From NCBI GenBank assembly GCA_037447605.1, contig CM074812.1, forward strand, positions 479,353-542,082: a DNA stretch of 62,730 bases. Reading direction: 5' to 3'. This stretch comes from Zygnema circumcarinatum. Lineage: Eukaryota > Streptophyta > Zygnematophyceae > Zygnematales > Zygnemataceae. Each line of letters starts with the position of its first letter. Positions within the stretch are counted from its first letter, which is position 1. Shown here piece after piece: positions 38,278-50,312 of this stretch. The translations under genes and the position numbers were made by a program. The notes beneath the pieces are model-generated. The model made no database searches and was not told the DNA's origin. It saw only the letters and a program-made list of their open reading frames with translations.

Positions 38278-41200
38278 CTCGACTCTAAATACCATTATTC
38301 AGGCTTCCACATGGAGTCCTTCAGAAATAAAGGTCACGTCATTACCTTCAAACCTTCCTCTTTACAATACCAACAATTACTATTCCCATGGCCCTAAAAG
38401 ACCCTAGAAACCCTAAAAAACTCTAAACTTCATCTAACCTTAGGACCTTAAAAGACCCTTTTCCTAACTGAGCTTCAAACGAGCAATGAAAACGAACTGG
38501 TTTCCTGCACAGAGCCTCCAAAAAGTGCCAACTGACGAGCACCGTCCGTCTCAAAAAGGATGTCAAGTTTTCAGAGGCAATAGGACCCCTCTTCACCAGG
38601 AAGCCTTTGCACTCCCGTTGGTCCTCCCTCTGCCTCTCCCTTCTCTCCCTCCTCTCGCTTCTCCCCACCCACTCAACGCAAACTCATCTCCCACTACCAC
38701 TCCCATCCCTTTCTCTCCTCCACTCCCTACTCTCTCCCTCCTCCACGAGCCTGCGAATTCCCGATCTCCAACAGCACTCCCATCTCTCCCTTCTCTCTCC
38801 TCTCTTTCCTCCCCTCTTCTCCTCTCACTCTCCCCCCCCTCTCCACCTAGTCGCAAGCCGTTAAGGTCTCTTCCTTCACTCTCTACCTCAGTCCCCTCCG
38901 CCCTAAAAGTGAGAATGGGGGCCTCTCCCCTCTCAGAAATAGTCTTATACTTGAGCGCTTGCTGAGCCCTCTCCCACTCCTCCTCCATCCCTAGCCTCTC
39001 ATAGGCTCGGCAAACCATGTGAAGACACTTGGCGCTCACTGATTCGATGAAAAATTCCATTTCGGCAACGAGTTCAATTACGAGTCTGAACTGACTGCAG
39101 TGCAGTAGAGTCTCCATCACCGTCTCGAATCCGCTCTGTACAACGGTAAAACCGTCACATGCGAAAGACGTTATGAAGCTTAAACAGTGAACATGCGATA
39201 TGCAAATGCATGTATGTACATGTATATACGGTGGCTAGTTCCCCCCCCCCCCCCCCCCCGCCCAAAAATAAAGAAAAAATCTCCGAAGCTTACCACTGTT
39301 CGCACAGTCGGAAAGGGTCGCAACATGGTGAAGATGTCTAAGGAAGACCTCCACATTCTCTTCTCCTTCAGACCAAAAAGTAGATCCATTAGAAGCTCCA
39401 ATTTCGGAGCTTCCTCCGGAAAAGCTCCCACCATTCTTCTCATCCATGATACTGCCTGCAAGCTCCCTCCACAAGCCACCGACTAACTTACTTTCTGCAG
39501 AAGTTTAGCCATATATTGATATGTAGGAACCCCAAAAAGGCTTAAGAAGATAAGGATACAGAACCAAGGGTAGGAACATCTCTCACCTTCACATACTCCT
39601 TACCCTTCACTAGGGCTTGGAGGGATGCTTCATAGGTCTCTTTACTAAGTTCAATTCCCTCCTCCTCTGCCTCCTCCAGAAGGGCCTTCAACTCCTTCAC
39701 ATTCCCTTTCTTACCCGCAGCATGAAGCAGAGCGGCATATTCCAACTTCCCTGGCTGAACCCCAAACCCTCTCATATCCAACAGGAGGCTTCTCGCCTGC
39801 ACGATTGAAGAGGGAGAGTTAGTGAGCGAGAGAGAAGATAGAGAGACAGAGAGGGGGAGAGAGAGGGGGAGAGAGAGGGGGAGAGAGAGGGAGAGAGAGA
39901 GAGTGAGACCTCTTTGCGCGAATGCGTGCTTCTCAAAAAACTCACAGCTGTTTGAGCTCCGCTACACCTAGGTTTCCGCTCTAACTTACGAGATGACTTT
40001 AAAAATCCTTATACATTTACGATTATTATACATTTCTATGTGAGGTAAGGCAGTCTTTTCCTCACCTGTCCGAACTCTTCTCTCCTCAAATAGACCTCCA
40101 TTAAAGCCTTAAACCCAGCCCTAGAATTCAGCCACCTCCCCTCTCCCATCTCCTCCACGAGCTCCCTCCCCTTCTCCACCATGTCTGCCTCTCCATGTGC
40201 CAAAATCAGTCTCTCACAACTGAAAGCTGAGGGCTCCTGCCCTCCTCTCCTTAGCACTCTCACTGCGCTCGCCGCAAAGAGCACTCTCTCTTTCTCTACG
40301 GGCGCTTCCAAGCAGATCTGGACCGTCCATTCGATCGCCTGCGATCTGGACGGTAGGCCTGCCTTGGACATGAGAGTGAGGGCTTCTGCGGGAGAGAGTG
40401 CGCTTTCCTCATCGGAATTTCGGCCAATCACATATTGAAGAGTTTCCTGCATAAGGGACCAACCTCAGGAAACATCAAAAACGAAACAGTAAAAAAAAAA
40501 AAAAAAAAATTGCTCACTTCACTCATTTCTCTTCTTTCATTCTTCTCCTTGATCCACTCTCTCCTGCTCTCCCTCTCTCTCTCCACTCCCTCGCTCTCGC
40601 TCGCCTTCATCCCCTGACTCTTCGCCTTGCGTACTCCGTCCTCTCGCCTCTCTACCTCCACTTTCACTCCTTCCCTCCCTCTCCCCCCTTTTCCCTACCT
40701 CCCCACCTTTCTTGCCCCTCCCTCTCTCCGCCCTCCTCACTCACCTTGTTCGGTGCCACTCCCTTCTTCAGCATCCTCTCAAAGAGCTCTTCCATTCTCC
40801 CTCCTCCCACTTCACGCCCTATACTAAGGGCCGCATTGTATGCTCTCACAGGCGGAGGACAGGAGGCCTCTCCCTCCATGGCAGAGAGAACCTCCAGAAG
40901 CTTCTCAAACTCTTGTGCTTCCTTATAAGCATCAATGATAGACTGCCACGTGTCACTATCAGGCTGCATGCCTCTCCTCTGAAAGAAAAGAAGTAAGAAA
41001 AGCGATTCAGAAGCTTGCAATGAATCGTTCTTTAGTGATTTAAAAAAAAAAAAAAAATCTAGATACAAGATGATAAACCATCTTGACGGCCTTCCAGAAC
41101 CGCTTTACCTCAAAAATCATTTGAAGATAAACATGTTATGAAAAAGATAGAAAAAAACCCACCAAAGATATTTGCAAAGATGCCCATTTTTCGTCTGTTT

Positions 41201-44200
41201 CCGTACAAACAGTTGAAGAATTTTGAGCTTCCCATTCCCCTCCAAAAGCCTTTGTCTTTTTCCAAATCTTCTCCTCCAAACTCGGTTTCCAGGTGGCATT
41301 TCTAACCAATACTTGTTCGCCACCTGTCACGACATCTTTGTCCTTTCTCCCTCCCCTCCCATTCACCTCTCCCAACACGTCCTCCCTCATCCTCCCCTGC
41401 TCCATCTCCCTTTCCTGCTCGGCTTCGACTCTGTTCTCTCCTGCATGCCCTGCCACAAATTCCATCTCTCCCTCCCTCTCACCCTCCAAGTCTCTCTTCT
41501 CTCCGGCAATTATACTTCTCTCACTCTCCTTATCAGCATGTGAAATCTCCCATTCCCTTTCAAAAGTTTTTTCGTTCAAACTCGACTGCAAGTTGTCATA
41601 GCTGATCAATATCCTTTCGACACCTGTCACCACATCTTTCTCCTCTGCTCCACTCCCACAATTTACCTCTCCAAAAGTAACTTCTCCCCCACTCTCCTTG
41701 GTCTGCTCCCCAACACTTACGACCTCAGCTTCCTTTCCTTTTGTTAATGCTGCTGCAAGACCCTCTCTCTCCTCTTCCTCCCTGTCTCCACTCTCTCCTT
41801 TTCTAATCTCCTCCATCTTGGGTTCATGACTAAGTTTTTCATCCTCTCCCTCTGCCTCTCTTCCACAGCTATCAGAAATGGACGATTCTACGGTCACACT
41901 ATCAGTCACACGGTCATCTCCAAAATGCACCCCTTCGGAACTCTTCTCTTTCTCTCTACTCCCTCCCTCACCTTCAGAACTCTGGATTTCTCCAACATAT
42001 GCATAGCCATTAATTATCTCCTTTTCTTCTCCAATTTCACCACTCGCCTGAAAGTCACCTACAGTTTCATCTATCCTCCTATCTTCATCCTTCCTCTCCT
42101 GTTCCTCTCGCCTTCCCCCTATAGCCACAGCGTCCCCTTCGCCGTTGACGTTACTCTTGTCCACTCCTCTCAACTTCGAGAGCGTCTCCCTCCTTATTAC
42201 TCTCACTCTTCTCCCTCCTACACTCTCTTTCTCTCCCTGTTTCCTTGCACTGAATTCAACCATAGACATGTCCCCCTTTACATCCTTTACATCACTTACA
42301 CCCGTTACATCCTTTGTAGGCTTTCTATCCTCTATATCCTCTCCACCTTTACCATCCTCTTCACTCAAAACAACTTCTCCCTCCATTTCTCCTTCCCCAT
42401 CGCTTACCACCAATGGCCCCTGTAATCCTGAACCCAGAATAATCCATCCCACTCCAAGTTCATCTGTCCTCACTCCCTCTCCCTCTCCCACCCTCTCATC
42501 CATATCACTTCCTCCCCATCCCACAACTGCCAATGACTCCATGGACACTCCTGTACTTGCTGTATTCACTTCCTTTCTCACTACTCCGACATTCATATAA
42601 TCTTTACCACTCACTTCGCCTGCCTTTGTCGTTTTCCCTCCATCTATAGTCGCCGAGATACTATCTCTACTCCCCCTCACTACTCCGACATTCATATAAT
42701 CTTTACCACCCACTTCCCTTGCCTTTTTCTTTTTCCCTCCTACCTCTATAGTCGCCGAGATACTATCTCTACTCCCCCTCGCTCCCTTCTCCTTGTTTTC
42801 CTCCACCCTTTCCACCTGCACCTCTCCCTCCACCTTCCTTACTCCTGGTACTCTCGCCCATCCCCTTCTCAACGCTCCCGCTTCCATCCTCCCTATCTCC
42901 ACATTCGCTTCCTCTCCTCCCCTCAAGAACTCTCCTACCACCCCTCGCACTGGCACACTTTCCCCTCTCATATCCAAGCCTCGCCCAGTCTGCTTTCTCT
43001 CGACCTTCTCAAACCCCCACTCTGAAAGTTTATCCCCTCCCAGTTTCGCTGTGGCCCCTCCTCTCTCTCCCTTTTGCTCTTCACTACCACCTTCAACTTC
43101 TCCATAGCCCCCGCTCTCTTTCTCACTTATCCTCTTCTTCCCTCCCGCATCCTCCTCCACTCTATTCATACCACTCTCAGCTTCTCCAGGCCCTCTTAAA
43201 TGAGCTTCATCTCTACCTCCATGGCTCCTCCAACCTCCCTCTCCTCTCGAGTTAGAAGATACCTCTCTCTCCTCCTCGACCCGTCCTACCACAGTCTCAA
43301 CCTTCGGTTTCCTCAATCCTAGAGCTCCATCCTTCACCGTCTCCCTCCTCTCTTCCCTACCTCCGTTCCTACTCTCTTCTCTCTCCCACCCACCCATTCC
43401 TGCTCTCTCCTCCACAACCTTAAAACCCCATTCTTCATCCGTCTGTAAGTTATCACTTGAGCTCTCATAACTGAACACATTCCGTCTCCCGTGCTCCATT
43501 TCCGCTTCCTCTCCTTCACTTACATTCTCTACCAATTCACTCTCCTCTAGTACTCCTTCCATCTCTGCCCTCCTCTCCAACAGAGCTTTATACAGACTAG
43601 GATCCTTCCTTTTCACATGTTCTAAATGTGCAGGCAGTTCCGTTGCGCAGCCAAATTTGGCGGCCATAGCTGCCACCTTTGTCAAAACAGCTCCTTTCAC
43701 CACCCTACCCTCCTGCACAAAAACCCAAAACACGTTCAAGCATCAGAACAGGTGTTATAGTGTGAGCAAAATAAAAACAAAAAAATAGTTTTGCCTTCAG
43801 CGTTGTACCTTTACAAGCTTCAAAGCTGCATAGACATCCTTCACTTCTACTGCCTGGAGCACAAAAAGTTGGTACAATCGCAGGCTTGGCAGAATTGATG
43901 CAGCTTTCATGTCCTCATAGAGCGCCAAAGCTTCATTACTCCTCCTTTCCTTGGACAAAATGTCTGCTAAATGAGCATAGAAAGTGACATTCCCAGTCAC
44001 TCCCTTTTGCTTCATATCTCCATACACGGCAAGCGCTTGTTTCCCCGAATCGGGAACGGATCGACAGCTTCTAAGTAAAGCGGTGAATGTGCCAACATCA
44101 GGTTCAACTCGATCACAAACCATAGAGTGAAGAATACTTCTCACTTCGAGAGGAGATTGAGCTCGAGCATAGGCAGACATGACTTCATTGTATGGAAGCT

Positions 44201-47200
44201 ACACCCACCAACAGAGAATCTCTTAGAAATTGTGAAGCAAAAAACTGCTTGCATGGAAAGGGGTTTTAGACGAGTGGTGTCCTTGGCAGAGACTGACGGA
44301 AACGAGGAGAGGAAAGGAGAGGGGGAAAGAGATGGAGAAAGGGGCTCGAGGAGTTCCTGGCAGTAACTTTATGGAGTGAGAAAGGCGGGGTCGGAGGGGG
44401 GAAGGGAGCGAAGGGGGTGTGGGTAGAGGGGTGCAAGGAGTTGTTTTGACAGTAGCTATGGAGAGAGAGAAAGAGAAAGAGAGAGAGAGTGGATTGGGGG
44501 AGAAGAGAGAAAGGGAAGAGGCAAAGGAGAACAAAAAGGTGAGTGGAGAGTGAGAAAAAAATCCTCACATTTCCGCTTTTCCTTTCTACAGCAATCATAA
44601 ACAGTGTAAAAAGGGTAAGCATGTACCGGAGTCGGCTTCACCCCGAGTTCTCTAAGCTCGAGGAGTAGCTTGTGTGCCTCCTCCACTCTTTCCTCTCGAC
44701 AAAGGGCAGCAATAAGAGCACCATAGATTTGAGGTGCTACTCTTCTTTCCTTCATATCTACCTTCGTCAGCATTTCCTTTGCTAGGTCCACTTCTCCCCC
44801 TCTAGCCAACCCCATTAACTGCATCACTTGCACATTATGTGATAAAGGGATATTTCTCTCCTCCATATCCACCAAAGCTTCCATAAGCTTTTTGTTCCTT
44901 CCCATACTTCCAAGAGCTTCAATGTACATCTTTCGACATTTTGGGCTCACTTCTGCCCCTATTCTAACCATCATTTCATACATCTCTTCTACAGAAGAAT
45001 GTAGTTTTCGTGCTGCCAAGCCGTGGAGCAGAATTTCATAGGATTCAGTGTCTAAGGGAAGGCCACTTTGTTCCATAGTAGAAATGAGGGAGTGAAGCCA
45101 TGTGAAAGGGGAGGTTCTGACGGAAGTCAAGAGCAGGACCCTGGTAAAGGAAGGATAATCAGCGAAAAAAAGGGTTGGATGGATTAATACCAACTTTGAA
45201 CCATTGCTTATAACAGAGGAGAGTGGACTGCAGGTGAAGCAGACAATATAAAAAACAGAGAACTTTCCTAAGAATCATCATTCTTATATGCATGACTGCA
45301 GTGAAAATCCTAAAACGGTTGTAAAACCCACAAATAAGGACGAGGGAAGGAAAGAGACAGAGATAGACTGCACCAGAGAAAATGTAGACTACCGTACTTA
45401 CTATCTACACCACAAATAGCACTGCATAAGTGTGCGTCAGCGTGAAAACCCACTTGAAGAGATCAGATAACTTTGCATCTCCAGCAGTCTGTCGAGCCAG
45501 AAGCACTTCCATGGCCTCGTCGTGCCTTTCCGTTGTTGACAATGAAACTATAACGGCCGCATAGGAATAGGAATCCGGCTGTAATCTCCCTACTGTCTGC
45601 ATCTCTTCAAAAAGCTCCATCACATATGAGGGCTCTCCCCTCATAGCTGCTGCTCCCATCACGCGGTTGTACACAACAAGGCGCGGCTGGAACCATCTTC
45701 TCTCCTTCATCCACGCGAATATGGGTCGAGCAGCTGTCGCTACGGCTTTGTGGAACTGAAGCTCTGAGATCTGTGGGTAAGAGAGAGTCGTTGGGAGAGT
45801 GGGACAGCTGTGTGAGGGAGAGAATGAAACTCAAGCTTTGAAATCTGTTAAGGAGAGCGAATGGGTGGGAGTCGGGAACAGCTGTGTGAGGGAAAAAAAG
45901 GTACTGAAGCTCTGAAATTTGCTATGGAGAGAAAGGGTGAAAGAGAGGGAAAGGTGACAGATACAGAGAGAAAGAGAAGGAGGGGGAGAGAGACAGCTGT
46001 GTGAGGGAGGGCAAGAAACCGAAGCATTGAAATCGGTTCGGGAGAGAGCGTAAGTGAAAAAGGCGGAAGGGTGAGAAGATGAGAGAGAAAGTGAGAGGGA
46101 AGGAAAAGCGAGAGGGACAGGGAGGAAGGGGAAAAGGAAAGGGACGCGGTGGGGAAGGAGGAGAGGAGACAGAGTGAGGGCTGTGACAAGGGAATCGTAG
46201 AGGACGGCAGAAAAGGAGGGAACGAGCTGTGATGGAGACGGGCGAGGCGGGAGAGAAAGTTGGGGATGAGTAGGAAGTAGGGCGAGGTGGGAGAGGGAGT
46301 GAAGAGTAAAAAGGGATGTCGTACCAAAATCAGTATCTCGCTTGCTGAACCCTCCCATTTGTCCAGAGCTGCCTCAATCTCCTTCTCCCTCTCGCTCTCC
46401 ATCATGCCCTCCCTCCCCCTCCATATCTCCGCCACCTCGTGTGCCATTTCATGCACACGTGGCGGACACCATGGCTTCTGCATGTTGCCTCGACGGAACA
46501 CTTTCCAGTTCCATGGCGCTCCCACAGTTCTCTCCCTCTTTCCTCCCTCTCTCACACGACCTTTCCCCTCCCTCCCCTCCCTCCCTCCCGTACCCCCTTC
46601 CTCTCTCTCTCTACCACCACGCCTCTCTCTCGTCCACCTCTGAATAATTGACACTCCAGGCCTTCCTAAAAGATCCAAATTCTTCGAATTTTCCAAATTC
46701 TTCGAATTTTCCAAATTATTCGAATTTTCAGAATTAGTCGCATTGGTTACGTCCTCCTCAAATTCGCAATTTGTCTGACTTACATTTCCCGCAATACTAC
46801 TTGAAATTTCGTTTCCATTAACTGCGCCGCTTTCATTCTCCTCGATTCCAATAGGCTGGAAAATTCCCGGGGCCAACGAGGACTTGCCACCTGGCAGCTC
46901 GTGAAAACTCGCCACGTCAGCGGTTAGGTCTTCGATGGCCTGAACGGCCAGTAACTTTGCGCCACTTGGCACCTCTTCAGCAGAAGGTAACCCTAACCCT
47001 AATTTTGAAGCCTTGACATTCATGCTTAAGGTTGCTCCCCATCGAAACTGAGTCGCATGGAACGCCACCCGCCCACGAACCGAATCGCCAAAAAAAGAGG
47101 AATTTCTGCGACAATCACAGAACGGTTTTTTGCAATTGAAAGGAAATTCTGAAATTGAGTTAATCGATGTGAAATTTCCCGGTTCAGAAATGAAATTTAA

Positions 47201-47506
47201 AACCCGAAATGAAAAATTCTTCCTGAATTTTGATAGAGAGAAATAGTCTGAATTATCCTGCCTGTGGCTGTGCCGGCTGGCACGCTCTCCGCGCGCTGCG
47301 GAGGAGTGCCACGTGGCGCCGCCATTCATCTGGGAAGAGCCTAGAACCTTCGTCGCAGGTAATGAAAGCTCCATGGTGCTGAAGGGAATAGGGCTCGGAA
47401 AGTGACACGTGGCAGCACTATAAGCAGCCACGTCATGAGAGCAGAGGGAGAGAGGGAGAGGAGAAGAACGAAGAAGCAGCGCTGACTGCAACATGGCTGC
47501 TCCCAC
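37752..47506 (-). CDS. Giant pentatricopeptide-repeat (PPR) protein with a long low-complexity insert
   Basis: PPR proteins bind organelle RNA through arrays of 35-residue helix pairs. About 2190 aa. Exons (minus): 47506-46325, 45770-45454, 45227-44627, 44198-43809, 43712-41163, 41108-41079, 40978-40745, 40446-40066, 39796-39587, 39482-39294, 39135-38887, 37991-37752; phases close at every join. Residues 1-394 are Ser/Asn-rich with a possible organelle transit peptide and an NLENSK repeat. PPR-like helices appear in exons 2-4 (e.g. ELFEEM...PDSYSYAAVI, ALYEDMKAASILPS) and again in exons 6-11 (RRGMQPDSDTWQSIIDAY...). Between the two blocks exon 5 adds 850 codons rich in Glu/Gly/Arg. Exon 6 is a 30-base microexon that completes a PPR helix. 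Least certain are the exon 2 donor and the last two exons. A specific RNA target cannot be named. Confidence 0.8.
38217..38273. repeat. (GA)n microsatellite in the last PPR intron
   Basis: About 28 perfect GA units on the plus strand, a CT tract on the sense strand between exons 11 and 12. Confidence 0.9.
39240..39260. repeat. Poly(C) run in PPR intron 10
   Basis: An uninterrupted run of about 19 C on the plus strand (G on the sense strand), about 35 bases from the exon 10 donor. Confidence 0.85.
45770..46060. repeat. Repeated exon-start module upstream of PPR exon 2
   Basis: CAGCTGTGTGAGGG (plus strand) occurs at 45805, 45879 and 45994, each followed by GAAACTCAAGC..TTGAAATC-like sequence. 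On the sense strand the latter resembles the first 20 or so bases of exon 2 together with its acceptor. It looks like a decayed triplication of the intron-exon junction. Confidence 0.65.
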
Positions 47507-48451
47507 AAGGATTAAGGGTTCAGACCTCGAGAAATGAGGAGAAAGAGCAAGCCAGGGTTCAGAGACTTTCTAAAGAAATCCTATAAGAGGTTCACCCCTG
47601 GCAGCCATGGCGGCGGCAACGTTCCAAAACCCTAGAACCATACTGCAACTCTGAGGCCCTCAACCGTCCTCCGGAGCCCCAGAGGCCGCCGCGGTCCTCC
47701 TGAAGAAGAAGAAGCGGCTCTCGTCCAAAACCCTTTCAGGGTGTTCAAGTACAATTTGGAGGTTCAAGGGTCACCCTTCCGAGATCGGCACTGAACCTTC
47801 GAAACCGCCAGGTGGCGAGTGTCAGCGTCCACGTAGGCCGCCACGTGGCACAAGCGCCGACGGGTGGAGTGGCGGCGACCAGATATTTGAAACTTTTTTC
47901 GTCAGATCGGGCTGCCCGGAATAGGAAGAAAAAAAATTGATAGCTGATTCGTTTTTTTCGGGCAATTTGTTTAGGCTTCTGATTGGATGGACGTCCTGAA
48001 GATGCTCAATTTGATGACCCGGCAAAAACAGTACGGGCAGAAAAAAATAGTATTTATCTGGCCGTACCTGCTACGTGGCATGTCGGTTGGAACCTGGTGG
48101 AAAGTCGGTGCCCGAAAATTCTGGGCTGTTCGTGGCCGTCGATCAGAGATTGAAATGGACGGTTGAGATTTCCTGACGGATGGAATTCCTCTGATGAGTC
48201 ACGCCAGAGGGAAGATTTGAGAGATTTGATTCGGGATTGTAAATCCTGATTTCAACCATGGGGACCAAAAAGTGGATCTTATTTCCTAGCATGGGGAGTT
48301 AATCAGAGTGGATTTTCTCTTGAACCCTTCAAACTTCTCAACGTGAGGTCTTGCTTGAAGGCGGCCAAATATTTAGGGCTTACGTGGCGCTGCAGCAGTT
48401 GCCCTCATGCCGCCATCCACTTTACGTTCACTCCACCATGAAGTGATTCAT
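47507..48451. other. Upstream region of the PPR gene / 3' flank of the F-box-like gene
   Basis: GC-rich near the PPR start, with CCACGTGGCAC (about 47839-47850) and CTACGTGGCAT (about 48071) elements. No further gene is supported; a short plus-strand ATG frame at 47608 ends after 16 codons. Confidence 0.5.
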
Positions 48452-49681
48452 TCACAGATCCCAAGGGCAAAAAAAATTGACATGAGGAAACGACCTTCGT
48501 AGCTTGTGAATCTCTTTCATGAAGTCCGAATACTCGTCAGGAAATATCTGCGACTGAGCCAGAGTCAGATGGAGCTCCTTCAAAGTCGAGCAGGACTTCA
48601 GCCATTCATCCAAATGAGCATACACGTTGGCTCCCCTGAAAGTATCAAACTTCCTCGGAATCTTGATCTCATTCAGTTTCAGTTTGCGAAGACAAGGGAA
48701 CGCATTGCTTCCTCTTGGCACTCCAAATCTGCACTTCCACTCAAGCAAGGAAACCGTGGCATGTACAGAAAGCGTTTGAACACTGTTCTCTGCAAGAGAG
48801 AGAAGGGCTTCGAGGACATTGCTGCGTATGAAGGGTCCAAATTCGCAGTGTAAGATGTTTAACATGTGCGGCTTGACCTGTTCCTCCTCTAAAGCTACTA
48901 CTGCCTTGCACTGTTGTCCAGAAAACTTGAGACTTTCCAACAAGGGCATCGTGGGTTTCAGGACAAGGGATCGCACTATGTTCGGGACGTCCAAAGATAA
49001 AAGGTTTTTACATCTGACTGTGAGAATGTTTGTCACTTCTATGTTGACTTTCAAATGCTTCAAGTTTGGATGTCCAACGACCACATCGCTGACCGCGGCC
49101 GAAGTCTCCAAATCCAAAGCAATGAGGTTGGGAAAAAAGAGTAAGAAATCTTGTAGTAGAACGAAGTCGCTCTCGCTGATCACATACAAAGTGAGGGACC
49201 TCACTCCTCCCAAACAGAGGGAGCCAATCATTAAGTCTTGGCGAAGTGTCACTGTAACATTTAGGGTTTCCAAGCAGGGGAGCTCTGACAGTGCACGTAA
49301 TTGGAGATGATGATCAATACGACTGATGTCCAATTCTCTGAGGGTTTCTCCAACCTCTTTCCGCCATATGCATAAAGTCTGAGGGCCAACCATGGTACGC
49401 CGGTCTTTGATGAACAACTTCTCCAATCTTGACGTCAAACGAACAAGAGAATTGAAGTGATCCACGTCTCGGAACAGCATGGTGTTGTTAACCGTTATGG
49501 AGGTTACAGCGCTAACTGCTTCCCGAAATGATGTGCAGACGGTGCAGTATTTTACCAGCAATATGTATTCGCCTTGAGTGGCACGAAAGATTATGTCTGT
49601 CAATATGACGATCGGAAGGTCGGTGATTGTCGCAGCATCAGATGATGTGTGCTCTGCATTCTCCCCGTCTGGATAGGCCAT
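48452..49681 (-). CDS. F-box/leucine-rich-repeat-like protein, intronless
   Basis: 409 aa from the Met at 49681. An in-frame Met 20 codons upstream (49741) would only add residues encoded by a GA microsatellite, so the later start is preferred. Residues about 19-60 (DLPIVILTDIIF...LLVKYCTVCTSFREAV) look like a divergent F-box, the part that binds SKP1 in SCF ubiquitin ligases. The rest alternates short conserved leucine strands (LRELDIS, CLETLNV, NLIALDLE, NLKHLKVN, CLRKLKLNEI, LKELHLTL), typical of irregular F-box-associated leucine-rich repeats that hold the substrate. The substrate cannot be predicted. Single-exon structure contrasts with its intron-rich neighbours and could mean retrocopy origin or simply family habit. 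Confidence 0.65.
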   Translation of the reverse strand: MAYPDGENAEHTSSDAATITDLPIVILTDIIFRATQGEYILLVKYCTVCTSFREAVSAVTSITVNNTMLFRDVDHFNSLVRLTSRLEKLFIKDRRTMVGPQTLCIWRKEVGETLRELDISRIDHHLQLRALSELPCLETLNVTVTLRQDLMIGSLCLGGVRSLTLYVISESDFVLLQDFLLFFPNLIALDLETSAAVSDVVVGHPNLKHLKVNIEVTNILTVRCKNLLSLDVPNIVRSLVLKPTMPLLESLKFSGQQCKAVVALEEEQVKPHMLNILHCEFGPFIRSNVLEALLSLAENSVQTLSVHATVSLLEWKCRFGVPRGSNAFPCLRKLKLNEIKIPRKFDTFRGANVYAHLDEWLKSCSTLKELHLTLAQSQIFPDEYSDFMKEIHKLRRSFPHVNFFCPWDL

Positions 49682-49686
49682 GGCTT

Positions 49687-49725
<39 letters not shown>

Positions 49726-50089
49726 CCTTTCTGTCTTTCAATAGAAAATCTTCATCTCTTTATACTTATCATCAAGCAAAAGCATCGGAAAAAAAGTGCC
49801 TGAATGCAATGCATGCAAATTCGGCGTTCCCCGTGACGAGCACATCGGCCGTCGACGGCGGAGCGGGGCCGCGTCGAGGCGTTCTATGTCCCCCAGTTCG
49901 TTCGCTGATGTCGGCTTGAAGGGAACCCCCGCTAGCTGGCTGGCTAGCTGCGTAAAGTTAATAACTAATTCTCTCCTTTGCGGCCAGTTTCTCGTGGTTC
50001 CCCATGATGATGTTGTCCATGCACATTTGATGAGATCAATGCCACATCCTTGTCATTATATTCTCTACAAAGCGAGAGGGTTGATGCAT
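49682..50089. other. Upstream region of the F-box-like gene
   Basis: Begins with a GA microsatellite (about 49689-49722) directly upstream of the preferred start codon. The remainder holds no supported gene. Confidence 0.5.
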
Positions 50090-50312
50090 GAACCAAGCTG
50101 AACCAGTGAAGGCTCATGGCCATGAATGCAAATGTGCTGGCGTGGTAGCCTGCGATTGGTCGAGTTTCCAGCCAAAAGTTCGTAGGTTGAATCACGTTCG
50201 TTGCTAGGCCAACCACCGATGGGTTGCCACTTGCCACACTGCCAAAAGTGATGACGTGTCATAGTGCGCTTGGCTAACTGTCGCATTTTTTTTTCCCAGC
50301 TGCCTGTTAGCC

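Noticed and set aside
42145-43107. Plus-strand Ser/Pro-rich frames opposite PPR exon 5
   Set aside because: Antisense shadows of the Glu/Gly/Arg-rich coding exon.
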